In this document: one piece after another, positions 10,390-21,110 of the stretch
Position numbering within the stretch: position 1 is the stretch's first letter
Layout of the letters: each line of letters opens with the position of its first letter
Assembly (NCBI RefSeq): GCF_009730915.1
Contig: NC_052482.1
Span: forward strand, 2,294,001-2,358,000
Direction: 5' to 3'
Origin: Dioscorea cayenensis subsp. rotundata
Lineage: Eukaryota; Streptophyta; Magnoliopsida; Dioscoreales; Dioscoreaceae
DNA length: 64,000 nt
Program-made: the position numbers and the translations under genes
The notes under the pieces: generated by a model
What the model was told of the DNA's origin: nothing
Database searches by the model: none
The model's input: the letters and a program-made list of their open reading frames with translations, nothing else

Positions 10390-10535
10390 TGTGTATATAC
10401 TTCTTAGTATTGTTTAAATATTGAACTTTATATTTAAATACATCCTGCTACCGTTTAAATATTGGCTTCTTTTGTTTAAATTTGTTTTTATCGCTTTAAA
10501 CTATATTTTTTTATCCGCTTAAAAATATACAACGC
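10390..10535. repeat. TTTAAA-spaced array (element B)
   Basis: GTTTAAATA, TTTAAATAC, GTTTAAATT and CTTTAAAC motifs recur every 20-25 bases between the 37-bp triplicate and 10540. Equivalent to the arrays of elements A and C. Confidence 0.6.
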
Positions 10536-11145
10536 GATGGTGCCATGAGTCCCCAGCTGTAATTAATGCACGCCTGTTACCCAAGCCGCTTCCACTCCGT
10601 CGCATACAAAAATCGGAAGCCAAAGCGACAGAAGTCGTTGGATTTCGCAAGATAAATGGGAAGGAAGAACCATTTCGCTGAACATACTCTCACCGGCACA
10701 ACCACCCTCTTCCTCTTCCTTTTCTTCTTGTGTGATGGTCATCCCCGTCGAAGTCGAACATTTGGTGTTCACGACATTCGCTCCATTCAAACCACATTTT
10801 TTAGATCATAGACTTTTTACAGGATGTGTCATGATTGTTTTCCTCTTGTCTTCCGTAAACAACCTATAGGTGAAAACTTTCTTTTTCTTGCCCAAGGCGA
10901 AATGCTTGCCTTCTTGCTCTACGTGTAAGCAATGACGGAAGTGCGTTTCACCTTGGGTCAAGAAAAAAAGGTTTCACTTACAAGTTGATTGCGGATGATT
11001 ACCAGAAGAAGGTTCATCACATATCCTTTAAAAAGAACTTGATCTATAAAAAAATGTGGTCTGATTGGAGCGAGTGTTGTGGACACCCTATTCAAAGGTG
11101 TACTTGGACGATTCCGAGGTCCGTGATGGTTACGTCGTGCGTTAA
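10536..11145. other. interior of element B, no convincing gene
   Basis: A minus-strand ORF at 10563-10790 and a plus-strand stretch near 10930-11100 have mixed coding-like composition, but I recognise no domain. Probably decayed transposase or cargo sequence. Confidence 0.35.
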
Positions 11146-11194
11146 ACGGAGAGTTTGAAGTTTAAACAGAGAATTTTTGTATTGTCTTACATTC

Positions 11195-11540
11195 TATTTT
11201 TATCAGAGATTTGTATTTTAAGTAAAGGTCATTGTAATTACGCTGATATTTAATAATAAAATGAATGTTGTATTGTATTGTATTAAATGTCTTTTTATCA
11301 GAGATTTGTATTTTAAGTATATTTCATTGTAATTACGTTGATACTTCATTAGAAAATGTTAAACTGAGAAAATGAAATTTAAACAGAGCAAAATAAAGTT
11401 AAAGGGAATGAATGTTATCAGAGATTTGTATTTTAAGTAAGTTGATATTGAATAAGAAAATGAATGTTGTATTGTATTGTCTTAAGTGAACATTCTATTT
11501 TTATCAGAGATTTGTATTTTAGGTACATTACATTGTAATT
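11195..11540. repeat. about 100-bp repeat around ATCAGAGATTTGTATTTTA, 4 copies
   Basis: ATCAGAGATTTGTATTTTA occurs near 11202, 11297, 11417 and 11503. Most copies are followed by ATTGTAATTA.G.TGATAT and AAAATGAATGTTGTATTG-type segments. A tandem, partly shuffled array in element B. Confidence 0.75.
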
Positions 11541-11930
11541 AAGTTGATATAATACAATAAGAAAATGTTAAACTGAGAAAATAAAATTTAAACAAAGAAA
11601 AATCAAGTTAAAGGGAGAAACTGATACTTAAACGGTATTTTAAACAAAAACTTTGTTTTTTTAAATAGAGACTTTGTTATTTTAAATAGAGACTATGTTA
11701 TTTTAAATAGAGAGTTTCAATACCTTAGACTAGGAGCTGATGAAATGCCGAATTTTTCAGCGGGAAATGTAATTTGTTAAACGGTAAACTCTCAATTCTT
11801 AAACATTGATATCATTTCTTAAACAGAGACCTATATTATTAAACAGAGATACAAATAGTTAAACGGAGACAACAAAACTTAAACGGTAAAAGCTCATTAT
11901 TTAAACGGAGACTCATTTTTACAACTGCAA
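11541..11930. repeat. TTAAACGGAGA/TTAAACAGAGA array (element B right arm)
   Basis: More than ten TTAAAC or TTTAAA motifs followed by GGAGA, AGAGA or GGTAAA, spaced 20-30 bases. The clearest example of this array type in the window. Confidence 0.75.
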
Positions 11931-12751
11931 CCATATCAACTGAAAGGGTAAACATAGATTATAAACATTACACAAATCACAACAATAAAAAAACCATTTT
12001 GATCGTGTACACAAACGAAAATGTAAAACAAAACAAAAACCATAGCCGAGAGATCTCCCTGCAGACTAACAAAACCCCAGCCGATAAATTCCCATGCAGG
12101 CTTCAATGTCTTCCAAGAAAAACAAAATCACAAAACAAAACCGAAAAATGTCTCTTCGTAACAGAATAGTTAACAAAAAACCATAATCAATATCTTAGAT
12201 TGCAAAGTGATGAAATGCCGAATACTTGCGCGGCACTTCTCCTTCGAGACGCCGGTGGAAAGGGAAGAGCTGGAGACACCAGTTGAGAGAAGACAAATGG
12301 CTGGAGAAGCGAGTTGAGAGAAGACAAGCAGCTGTAGCCCTAAGAAAAAACTCATCCACTTCCTCTCACACCGCCGAAATGGGTGCAACCACGACTTCCC
12401 GTGCAAGGGCATTTTTGTCCATAAAATTTAAAAAAACACTGCTTAATGTCAAGTACGTACTTTTGGGGGTTTGAAAAATCATGGAGTGTAAAAGGAAGGG
12501 GTTTTTGGGGATTGCAAAACTATGGGGTTTTTTTTTGGCTATATGGCAAAGTTTGGGGGTTTTTTTGACAATTCTAACCAAAAAAATAAAAATACAATCA
12601 CACCAACAAACTCATAATATATATAATCCAAAACAAAATTTTAGTAAACCATTATATATTATGCCTTTTCATGAATTTGTAGAACTAAATCCATGGATAA
12701 GCTAAAATAAAGTTACCAAAATTTTGAATTATTCAACTATTTCTGGAAACC

Positions 12752-13697
12752 TCATGCAAACTCCAACGCTGCCAACTTCATTTCCTTGAGTACATCATCC
12801 ACCGCCTTCTCCACTTCAGAGAAATGCCTCACAACATCTCCGACGTCCTTGAGCTCAGCCACCAAGATCCCCAGAGTCCCGATGAGATCTTTGATCTCTC
12901 CGACCTTAACGATGGCTGAATGAGTAATAAAAAGCATAGTTTCAACATGCTTTTGTTTCACTTTGATTGGGTTCTCCATTTCATAGTTCCATAGTGGATC
13001 AAGCTCTGAAGACAGGGTCCCACAGTAATGACCACAAGAGGAGAAACAACAACAGCAGCGCCGATGACAAACGTTGAGAAGATGACGCTAGACCTCCTAG
13101 CGAAAACTCTGGCATTTCCGAGGTTGTCGTCAAGCTTTCGAGCTTGGAAATGTTGAAAATATAGTACCACATCGGTTGTGTGATAGAAGTATAATGGGTT
13201 TATATATAGGTATAGGGGTTGAGCCACTAAGTCTTGAGACTTTTTGGTGTAAGATTCCTAAGCCCATATAGAGCCCATATAGGGCCCACTAATACCAAAA
13301 ATATAAAATCTAACAGGAAACGGAGCTCACGGAGAGTTGCTCCAGCTTTCTCGGCGAGGGAGTCAAGAGAATCATCAGTGAAGGAGCCGGAAACCCTGGC
13401 CATGAGTCCCATCAACGTGTTTACTGTAGTGGTTGCTGCAGCTTCTATGTTAGAGGAGACCATTTTAAGATGGATTAAATTGTTGAGAGCCTCTAGGAGG
13501 AGACCATTGACGCCGGAAAAGAAACCTTGGGCTTGATCAATAGCGTCGTTGAACTGGCGTATGATTGAGATGAGGTCTGGAGTAGTGATAGCATTGAGCT
13601 CTGCTTGAAATTCAGTGGAGGATCTTCTCTGGAACTCGAAGATGATGGGATTATTATTATTGTTGGGGAAAAAGCTATGAGATTGAACAGACGACAT
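12752..13697 (-). pseudogene. unrecognised membrane-type plant gene, disrupted by TRIM insertion and a frameshift
   Basis: Start chosen at 13697 (MSSVQSHSFFPNNNNN), after a GT-rich leader. Removing the 165-bp insertion and one TSD copy (13151-13320) rejoins the frame across the site as RELRF followed by QARKLDDNLGN. The next stretch includes a hydrophobic segment (VIFSTFVIGAAVVVSPLVVITV) of membrane-span length. A 1-nt loss in the GTGGGACC context near 13020 shifts into the last frame, which continues NYEMENPIKVKQKHVETM and ends KLAALEFA. Without the insertion the span is 776 nt, one short of 259 codons, in agreement with a single-base deletion. The helical, single-exon layout recalls UPF0496/DUF677-like plant proteins, but I cannot confirm a family. 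Confidence 0.6.
13151..13315. mobile_element. TRIM-type solo LTR with 5-bp TSD
   Basis: 165 bp starting TGTTGAAAATA and ending ATCTAACA (TGTT...AACA termini), flanked by a perfect GGAAA duplication (13146-13150 and 13316-13320). It contains CCACATCGG and GGGTTGAGCCACTAAGTC phrases seen in short plant LTR elements. No internal domain is present, so it is a solo LTR left by recombination. It interrupts an otherwise continuous coding frame. Confidence 0.85.
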
Positions 13698-13701
13698 GGT
13701 T

Positions 13702-13735
13702 GTGTGTTTGTGTGTGTGTGTGTTTGTGTGTGGAG
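13702..13735. repeat. (GT)n/(TTTGTG)n microsatellite in the 5' leader
   Basis: TGTGTGTTTGTG-type run just upstream of the ATG at 13697. ORFs over it encode only THTHTHKH-like repeats. Confidence 0.85.
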
Positions 13736-13856
13736 AGAGATGGCAAATTTGGAATGAAGAAGAGGTGCATATATACATATATAGAAGTGATGCATATACA
13801 TAATACATGAACAAACGACATATATGGTTGTGCATATACAGTGATTAATTTCTAGT

Positions 13857-14024
13857 GTGAGGATCCACTGGGCCCTCTCGACTTCGGACAGTGACATCCG
13901 AAGTCCGAAGTCGAGAGGGCCCAATGGCTTATTACCAACATTGTCACTGTCACCAAGTTGATATCGAGGGCCTAGTGGCGCCGTGGTTACTGTCCGAAAT
14001 TGAGAGGACCCAATGGATCCTCAC
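13857..14024. mobile_element. 168-bp palindromic MITE
   Basis: Outer terminal inverted repeats of about 37 bp (GTGAGGATCCAYTGGGYCCT... and its inverse). Inside the left half is a second, perfect 19-bp inverted repeat (13870-13888 and 13904-13922) with a 15-base loop. The element therefore contains three copies of one arm. No clear target duplication is visible, so the superfamily is open. Confidence 0.75.
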
Positions 14025-14465
14025 TCCTACCTGTTCAAAGCCTCCCATGTATCTCTCCACGTAACCTTCCCATCTTTACCATCCTCTCTAGTCTCCCCCA
14101 AGTTATGCCCAATTGATCATCACCCTCTAATCTGGACATTCACACATAAACTTCCATGGTTTGGTTGGCTTGTAAAACCATCCATGCAAACATCATCGAG
14201 ATAGAGGTACATATTTGTATGATTAGTTCGAAATAAAATTTTAAAAAAAAATCATATAAAATACAATAATTTGACAATTTATGTTTACAATTTCAAAAAA
14301 ATATATTTACTTATATACATCTATTGAAAAGACTAATTTTTTTCAAAAACTTCATTGAAAAAAAATACATAGAGGTTCATTGTAACAAAATTCATATTAT
14401 ATTATGGTTGACAATAAATATATTTATAAATAAATTGTTTTGAAAATATTGTATTATTAATTACT
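14025..14465. other. unassigned AT-rich sequence
   Basis: A short ORF at 14013-14204 overlaps the MITE end and matches nothing I know. The rest is AT-rich without features. Confidence 0.5.
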
Positions 14466-14469
14466 TTTA

Positions 14470-14640
14470 TTATATTAGTCAATGATCTCTTAATCTATTG
14501 GTACCAAATCTTCTACGTAAAATCTTTGTATCCTACTGAGGATGTGGGTTCAAAGCTCAACTCACTTGAAGTGAGAGCACAATATGTTGAGTGATTAACT
14601 CCACATCAAAGGAAAATCGTAAATATTGATCTCGGAAGAT
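14470..14640 (+). mobile_element. possible SINE-like fragment
   Basis: Contains a degenerate B-box-like GTGGGTTCAAAGCTC about 60 bases after a TATTGGTACC stretch, in a context not resembling a gene. No tail or TSD was confirmed, so this is tentative. Confidence 0.3.
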
Positions 14641-14696
14641 GTTCATGGAGAGTTTTCAAACAATTGTTTACAAACTTTATAAAATATTTTCAAGGA

Positions 14697-15376
14697 TCGT
14701 TTGGTTCACAAAATTTTGCATTACTATCCCGAATAAGAATTCTAAGATTGTGATTCCCAAGTTATAGTGACAGAAAATGTTCATTATGTTTGGTTGACAA
14801 TATAATAATGTGATTGGATTGTAACATTTTGATGTCTGGTTAACTATGAATCTTATATTGTTAATTGTTTTTTTAGTAAAACACCCTTATCTATGAAATG
14901 TCAAATATATCAAAATTCATAAGATTTTGATGTAAATATCAAAAAATTTTAATAATAAATATGTGCTATTATTATTATTTTTTCAATTTTAAAATACTTA
15001 ATTTTTATTGATATTAATTATTTGTCAAACTTAATTATTTTAAGTAAATATAAAGTTTTTCCTCCAACTTAATATTTGAAAAAAAAAAATTTATCTCAAA
15101 TGTTTTTCATATCTCTAACCAAAATTTTGATAAATATATTTTCATATAAAAGTTATGTGGAGAGAAAAATATGAAATTTTATATTTTTGAATTTTTAAAA
15201 ATGTTGATATTTTTGCAATTTTATTGGATTGAAATGGTATACTGGGAAGAAACTTTACATTCCGCTTGAGAATTTTACATTACTATCTATTGAGTTGGTA
15301 ATTATATTGTCGATAATGTTGCCTAAGTTATTAAATTCAGTGAATATAATGTTTCCACCCTAAGCAACCAAACGAG
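14697..15376. mobile_element. possible non-autonomous TIR element (CGTTTGGTT...AACCAAACG)
   Basis: A 680-bp AT-rich block bounded by CGTTTGGTT near 14697 and AACCAAACG near 15376. Short inverted ends of this kind are common in plant TIR-type non-autonomous elements. There is no coding content and no convincing TSD. Confidence 0.4.
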
Positions 15377-15789
15377 ATAATTTAATATTAACCTCAACCA
15401 AAGACTACTTTATTGTTCACAATTACAAAACATTTTTCATTATTTAAAATATTCATGCTATATCAAAAAAAATTTGGACAATCAAATCCATTGTAAACAA
15501 TCAACGGTAATACAACATACTAATTCCCTATTGATGAGTGTACAATATGCATGTATTTTATACAACATACCAATGCATGTATTTTATACCAATTCATACA
15601 ATATGCATGTATTTTATACCAATACCTATTGATGAGATCATATTGTGGAATTCGATGCTAAATCTAATGTGTTTCACTTTAACAAGCTTAGTGTAGCACT
15701 CCAAGACGAGAGAGAGCCAAAAGAAGCTTTTCAAACCTCAAACGATGAAATTTGAACTCTCTCGGCAACATTTTATTAAGGATAACGCA

Positions 15790-16140
15790 AACCTAGGTGG
15801 CTTACGGGCACCTTACGGCCAACCTTACGACTGTAAGTCAATTCCAAAAGATCTTGAGGGCATGCTTATGCCCATAAAGGGGGACTCAAAGCCAAGGCAG
15901 AGGACCTTACGGGCATGGCTTACGCCCGTAAGGACCATCCAAAGAAATTTACTACCACAGCATACGCCTGTAAGAAGCAACAAAGTGAAGTTTACGGTCC
16001 AGTGCTTACGATCGTAAGCTAGAGCGTAACACAAACAAGAGACCTTAAGCACGTGACATACTGCCGTAAGTGGTCTCGTACGGCTAGCGGCTCTCTAACT
16101 CCCTTATGGCCACGTCCTTACACCCGTAAGCAACTTGTAA
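15790..16140. repeat. cluster of imperfect CTTACGGGCGTAAG palindromes
   Basis: About ten half- or full palindromes in 350 bases, for example CTTACGCCCGTAAG, CTTACGATCGTAAG, CTTACACCCGTAAG and TTATGCCCATAA. They lie directly upstream of the TATA box of the LTR-like block, in what would be the U3 region. Confidence 0.8.
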
Positions 16141-16144
16141 GAAG

Positions 16145-16160
16145 TTGGGTATAAATAGAC
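16145..16160 (+). promoter_or_regulatory. LTR TATA box
   Basis: GGGTATAAATAGACC sits just downstream of the palindrome cluster, the arrangement expected of an LTR promoter. Confidence 0.6.
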
Positions 16161-17290
16161 CTAATGAGAATTTTAGGGCATTCTCTTCTTTTCTTTTGGG
16201 AAATTCTTAGAGGAGAAGTTAGGGAAGATAAAAGACGAATCTCCACCACCTAAGTAACAATTTCAAGGGGGATTTGGCTAGACATTCAAGAGGATTGAGT
16301 ATCATAGCCATCAAATTCACTTTCGTGGCTTGTGTGGAAGCTCATCTAGGGTTTCTTCGGCAATTCTTCATCGACGCAATTGAAAAGAAGGTTTTCTTGT
16401 CCTTCATGTTTCCTTCTATTATTTATATCTTGAATGCTCACCCTCCATTAATAGAGGGCTAACTTGTAGATGTTTAGGCAAAGTTGAACTCTAGGGTTTA
16501 TATTTTGACATTGATTGTTGGATCTTTAATGCATTGATTGGTTTCTTAATTGCAATCTTATCTATTTGAGTCTAATTGTGTAATTGAATGCTTGGTTGCT
16601 AACGAGACGAAAGCTCTAATTATTATACTTTGTATTGCTATGTGACGAGAAAAAATTCCCACATATATAGCATAGACTTGCCACAATTCAAGAAGATAGC
16701 GGGTACACCTCTAGTTAAGGTACTTCGAAGACTTCCACTCCTGCAATCCTTCTGAGTGGGTTAGTGATAAACTCTGTGCTCCTTGCAATCATGTGGAGTG
16801 GATTTTAGCAGAAATAGCATTTCTACTCTGTATTCGATTAGGGATAGTCTTTTTTTAAGGAAAAAATTATTTATTTAAGAGATTGTCATTATCCCACAAT
16901 AAGGTTTAATAGAGTGTTAATGCGATTGTGTGAATATCTGCATCAGCTCTGCACCTATTCAGTTACTCATTGTCTGAGAAATCAGGGTTGAGTATATTTC
17001 TGAAAATCTTTTGGTTCAAATAGGATTGCATATTTAGATAACCTTTGTCATGTACTTAATAGTCCTAGAGGAATACTATGCCCAAACATCGCTTTCTTCC
17101 TTGACTTTTATCATATTATTTCCCGTATTCTCATATTCTTGCTTATTCTTGTTCACAGACACAACATTCAATCATTTAGGCTATTTTTCGGGTTTAGCTA
17201 GAGTAGTACTCACTTTCTTCCTTGTAAACTGACACTCTATTTTAGCACACTATTATTACGCGATTAGCAAGTGTACTTGCGTCCTTATCA

Positions 17291-17908
17291 CATATAAAAT
17301 ACATCCTACATACAATATTTGATTTAATGATGGGTTAATTCAAAATTTTCAAAAATCAACTACTCTTGTTCTGTTTATTCTTAATTTTTTCAAATCACGA
17401 AAGTTTATATGTATATGCAAACTTGTTAGTTCCCAAAATAAACAAAATTAATAAAAAATGTATAATTAATATGAAAACATCTCCATGACATTTAAGCATC
17501 ATGTACCAAACCTAAAAATTTTACCAAAAATTGCGAAAACTACATTATATATAGTTGAATTTTCCAATATCATTTTTCTGCATTTTGTTTGAGGATTTTC
17601 TTTTTCAAAATCCTTTCTTTTATTTTTGGACGCATTAATTATTTAATTATGAAAAACTCATAGCAGATATATACATCCTTACATACACAATTCACATATA
17701 AATTTTTAAATAAAATTTTCACTAAATGAAATAAAATCTTAGTTTGGCACAAGCGTCCAAGCAAATTAATGATGCCATATTAATTAATATCAATATTCAT
17801 TAAGTCCACATAAAAAAGAGCTTTTCTTTTAATGGCATATATCTAATTTTTTCATAGTTGTACATGATTTATTTAAATACCTAATATCATTGTAACAAAA
17901 ATATTGAT
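17291..17908. other. unassigned AT-rich sequence
   Basis: No gene or repeat recognised. Confidence 0.5.
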
Positions 17909-17910
17909 AA

Positions 17911-19175
17911 TGTTAGGTCTGAAAATTTGAGTTGGCATTATATGACAAGTTTATGGGTGACATGGCAATAGAAGATGACGTGGTTATGATGACTAGGCAA
18001 AAAAAGAGAAGTGACTAGGATAATGATGTGGCTAAGGCTTGGAAGATCATGATGTAGAGTATAATTAGAGAAATACCTCTAAATGGATCATTTGGAAAAG
18101 AACTATTTTTGGAAGGAAGATCAAGGTAAAGGGATCTCATAAAAAAGGGTAAGTTTCATCTTAGGTATGATTCTATCTATTCTTGGTAAGATCCGGGATT
18201 ATAAATCATATCTATGGTAAAACTTCTTTTATGAAAAATCAATTTTAAAGAGAGAGGTATTGTTCTTTGAGAGAAGATCATCATGGAGTAAAAGATAGTA
18301 AGAAGGCTAATTATGGATGAAACTATTTAAGGAGACAAATCATATATGGAGGATTGACTGAAGATTACTTAAGATTTGATTGAAGATTTGAAGATCCAAG
18401 CATGGATGATTGGAGATCATGCTTGAAGATATTGAAGGCTAAATTTGGATGAGATGAAATCAATTTTAGTAACAATATTTTCATTATTCAAACAAAGATC
18501 ACATGGGAAGACCAAACTTGGACCAAGTTTGGAAAGAAGATCGGGAGATCTTCGGTGACCATCTTTGGTGAGATGGTTGTGTGTGCCTTGGTAGGCGCAT
18601 TCCTCGGGAGAGGGGACTTGCTAAAGTGATGTAAGGAAGGAAACGTTTGCAGGCAGGAGGAGCTCGGGATGATTCAATTGCTATGAAGCGGACTGAAGAA
18701 ACCGGGAGGGTTGAAGGTGTCGCAAGTTCAGTTGCAACTGACTAGAACTCAGTCATGTTCAGTGTTGCAACTGGGTGTTACAACATCTAATTTTGGAAGG
18801 TGTCCAAGTTAAGAAGCCGAGGAGAATTCTAAAAGAGAAAGGATCTAATGGACGTAGGTGCGTTTATATAAAATATCTTGCTTGAAGATTTAGGATGAGC
18901 CACGAGAGATAGACCCTTTTGTAAGGGTTGAGGAGAGTGGGCATCGGGCAATCTTAAGAGGGTATTCTTTGTCTTGAGTGAGTAAGGGAGTGTTGTACTC
19001 TTTAGTCTATCACCTCTTTTAGTTGATTGATTCTCCGGGCTTAGCCCCCAGATGTAGGTTAAGTTGTACCGAACTGTGTAACCAACTTGTGTGTCTTCTT
19101 TCTCTTGCATGTGTGTGTTTTAATTCCTTGTGAGATTGAGTATTCACCTTACTCACTTACCCCTCCGGAACTATC
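17911..19175. repeat. possible solo LTR or decayed element
   Basis: Begins TGTTAGGTCTGAAAATTTGAG and is distinctly richer in GA-type sequence than its surroundings. It holds AGTTCAGTTGCAACTGA-type internal repeats near 18730-18780 and ends near CTCCGGAACTATCA. No TSD was verified and no protein domain is present. Confidence 0.3.
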
Positions 19176-20765
19176 ATATATTAATTAAATTTTTAAAATG
19201 TGGTCTAAATAGTAAAAATTGTACTTATCTAAGCCAGTGATTTTGGGTTTAAATTTATATATATCTATATATATATAACATCATTTAAAATAAGTATTTT
19301 AAATGCTCTAATTGAGCATGAGAAGGAGGATGTTTAAATGCATATACACACATTGTGAGCTCCCAAAATAAAAATAAATAAATAAATAATGCAAAATTTA
19401 ATATGAATAGCATCTCCATGGCATGTTCTGGTGTTTTGATTGGGTTGTATACCTTGTATTCTTTTTATGTTTTTGAGCTTAATAAAGTTTTTCTTTTGCC
19501 TTGACATTATATATATATATATATATTAGAACACATCAACTGTGGATGATCATAGAACATCGACAATTGCCTACAGTGACAAGAGAAGAGAAATACTAAG
19601 ATAAATAGGTAGTGCATGTGTGTTGGGGGTTTTTTTTATAACTTGGTTATGTAATGCTAGTAGAAATCAGTTAAGATGGGTTAACTATTGTCACGATCAC
19701 GATCTATGTATCACAAATCAAATTTGTTAAATTTGAATTAGACGGCTATCTGAAAACGTTCGTAAATTTAAAATCTATGAACATTCTTAGAATACTTAGC
19801 CTCTCTCTATATCCCATATAAACTTATGCTAGCAAATCAAAAACAGAATTTCAAACATTATTTCAAAATATATGGTATTTCTAAATTCTATATACTATCA
19901 AGAAAATACTTCAAATGAATATCTTATTTCCAATGTTTTATTAGTTTATCATATTAATTTATAAATAAAATAAAATTGATGAATTTCTAGTAAATAACCC
20001 TATCAAACATGCATAAAAATTCACTCAAATTTTTAAAAAATGAATAAAATATTGACATCATTTGAGGTGTGCAGAAACATGAAATGCTAATTCAAATTAC
20101 TTTAGGGCATTTTTGACAGGATGCCAAATTTAAAGAAAATCAATAAATATGGCATAGTACACGCTCCAAACAAGAACCAAATATTGTGTTAAGTCCATTT
20201 TAACTACAGTGACACATAAATAGTTGTGTGTCTGTTTATATAGAAAAAAAGGAGACAGAGTTTTAATTTGAATAAAACCCTAATCTTTATCTCTAAATAA
20301 AACTTAGGGGGATAAAGGTTATTTTGAGCTTATCTATGCTTAAAAAAAGAGAAAGGAGTTTTAATATTAATCAAAGTCCGATTCTATCTCATAATTCGGA
20401 TTTAAAAGAAAAAATATATAAATTTTAAATTTGAGTTAAAAAAATTAAATTAAAAAAAATAATAAAAATAATAAAACAATAATAAAATAAAAAAATAAAT
20501 ATTCGGATAATGCTAATGAAAAATCGGGATATTTGAAAACATCTTTTGTTAAAAAAATAACAATATTGTGGGCCCGGATCTTTTAGGGAGAGAAGAGGCA
20601 TGTAGGGATGGGGAAAAAGGAGCATAGGAGGCATTTTTCTTCTCAATGGTTGCAAAAATCAGCATGGAAAGGCATGAAGAAGAATGTTCTCTTCCATGGT
20701 GGGACCGGGGGTTAAAAAAAAGAAAGAAAAAAATGAGCATTACCATGCATGGATGAGAGGCTTCT
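19176..20765. other. AT-rich intergenic sequence with (TA)n runs
   Basis: Contains (TA)n near 19255-19278 and 19508-19526. No gene recognised. Confidence 0.5.
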
Positions 20766-20768
20766 TCC

Positions 20769-21107
20769 TTGAGAGACATGGAGGGAGATGATCCAGCTAT
20801 CCATCCCATATGCATCATCTTTGACGCCGACGAGCATCACATCAACGACCACATCTTCTGCACCCTTTTCATCTACAACTACTGTGATCTTGGTGAGGTT
20901 CTCCACCGTATCCACAAGGAAGTCACCATTACACACATCAAAGTGAGGCCGACATTGGAAAAGTCATTGAAGTCGTTCAATATGCATAGGACTTGGCAAG
21001 AAAATCCTATTGTGAAAATGAAGGCGAAGAAGGATCCCATGGAGATGCCCGACAATGGTGATGTCCCCTTTACACACGCCAAGCAAAGAACCGTTCATAA
21101 TCCTTGA
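20769..21107 (+). CDS. unrecognised 112-aa ORF (hypothetical)
   Basis: Starts MRDMEGDDPAIHPICIIFDA and is closed by TGA at 21107. Its first 60 codons are GC-richer than the surrounding AT-rich DNA, which hints at real or recently decayed coding sequence. I recognise no domain, signal peptide or membrane segment. It could be one exon of an unidentified gene or a captured fragment. Confidence 0.3.
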   Translation: MRDMEGDDPAIHPICIIFDADEHHINDHIFCTLFIYNYCDLGEVLHRIHKEVTITHIKVRPTLEKSLKSFNMHRTWQENPIVKMKAKKDPMEMPDNGDVPFTHAKQRTVHNP

Positions 21108-21110
21108 GAA

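Larger units (their letters stand above)
9262..12575 (+). mobile_element. MULE-like element B (deleted/non-autonomous)
   Basis: The left end (about 9262-9400) has spaced C-runs (CACCCCTCG, ATCCCCTCCAAC, CACCCCGGACAACCC). The right end (about 12420-12575) has spaced G-runs (GGGGGTTTG, GGGGTTTTTGGGG, TTTGGGGG), so the termini are inverted-repeat-like. Inside are transposase fragments on the plus strand (9636-10200), a 37-bp triplicate, TTTAAAC arrays, and a right arm homologous to element A. The boundary block CTTAGA..GATGAAATGCCGAA occurs twice (11731 and 12194), so the arm is internally duplicated. Exact ends and TSD are not resolved by eye. Confidence 0.6.
15532..17290 (+). repeat. solo-LTR-like block (Ty3/gypsy-type)
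   Basis: Starts TGATGAGTGTACAATATGCATG and ends GTGTACTTGCGTCCTTATCA (TG...CA with short inverted ends). It contains a clustered palindrome region (15790-16140) and a TATA box followed by an apparent transcription-start region at about 16150 (GTATAAATAGACC). The first 100 bases hold three near-copies of TGCATGTATTTTATAC. A truncated relative lies at 4891-5270. No internal retroelement domain adjoins, so a solo LTR is likely, but the TSD is unclear. ORFs inside are not genes. Confidence 0.55.
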
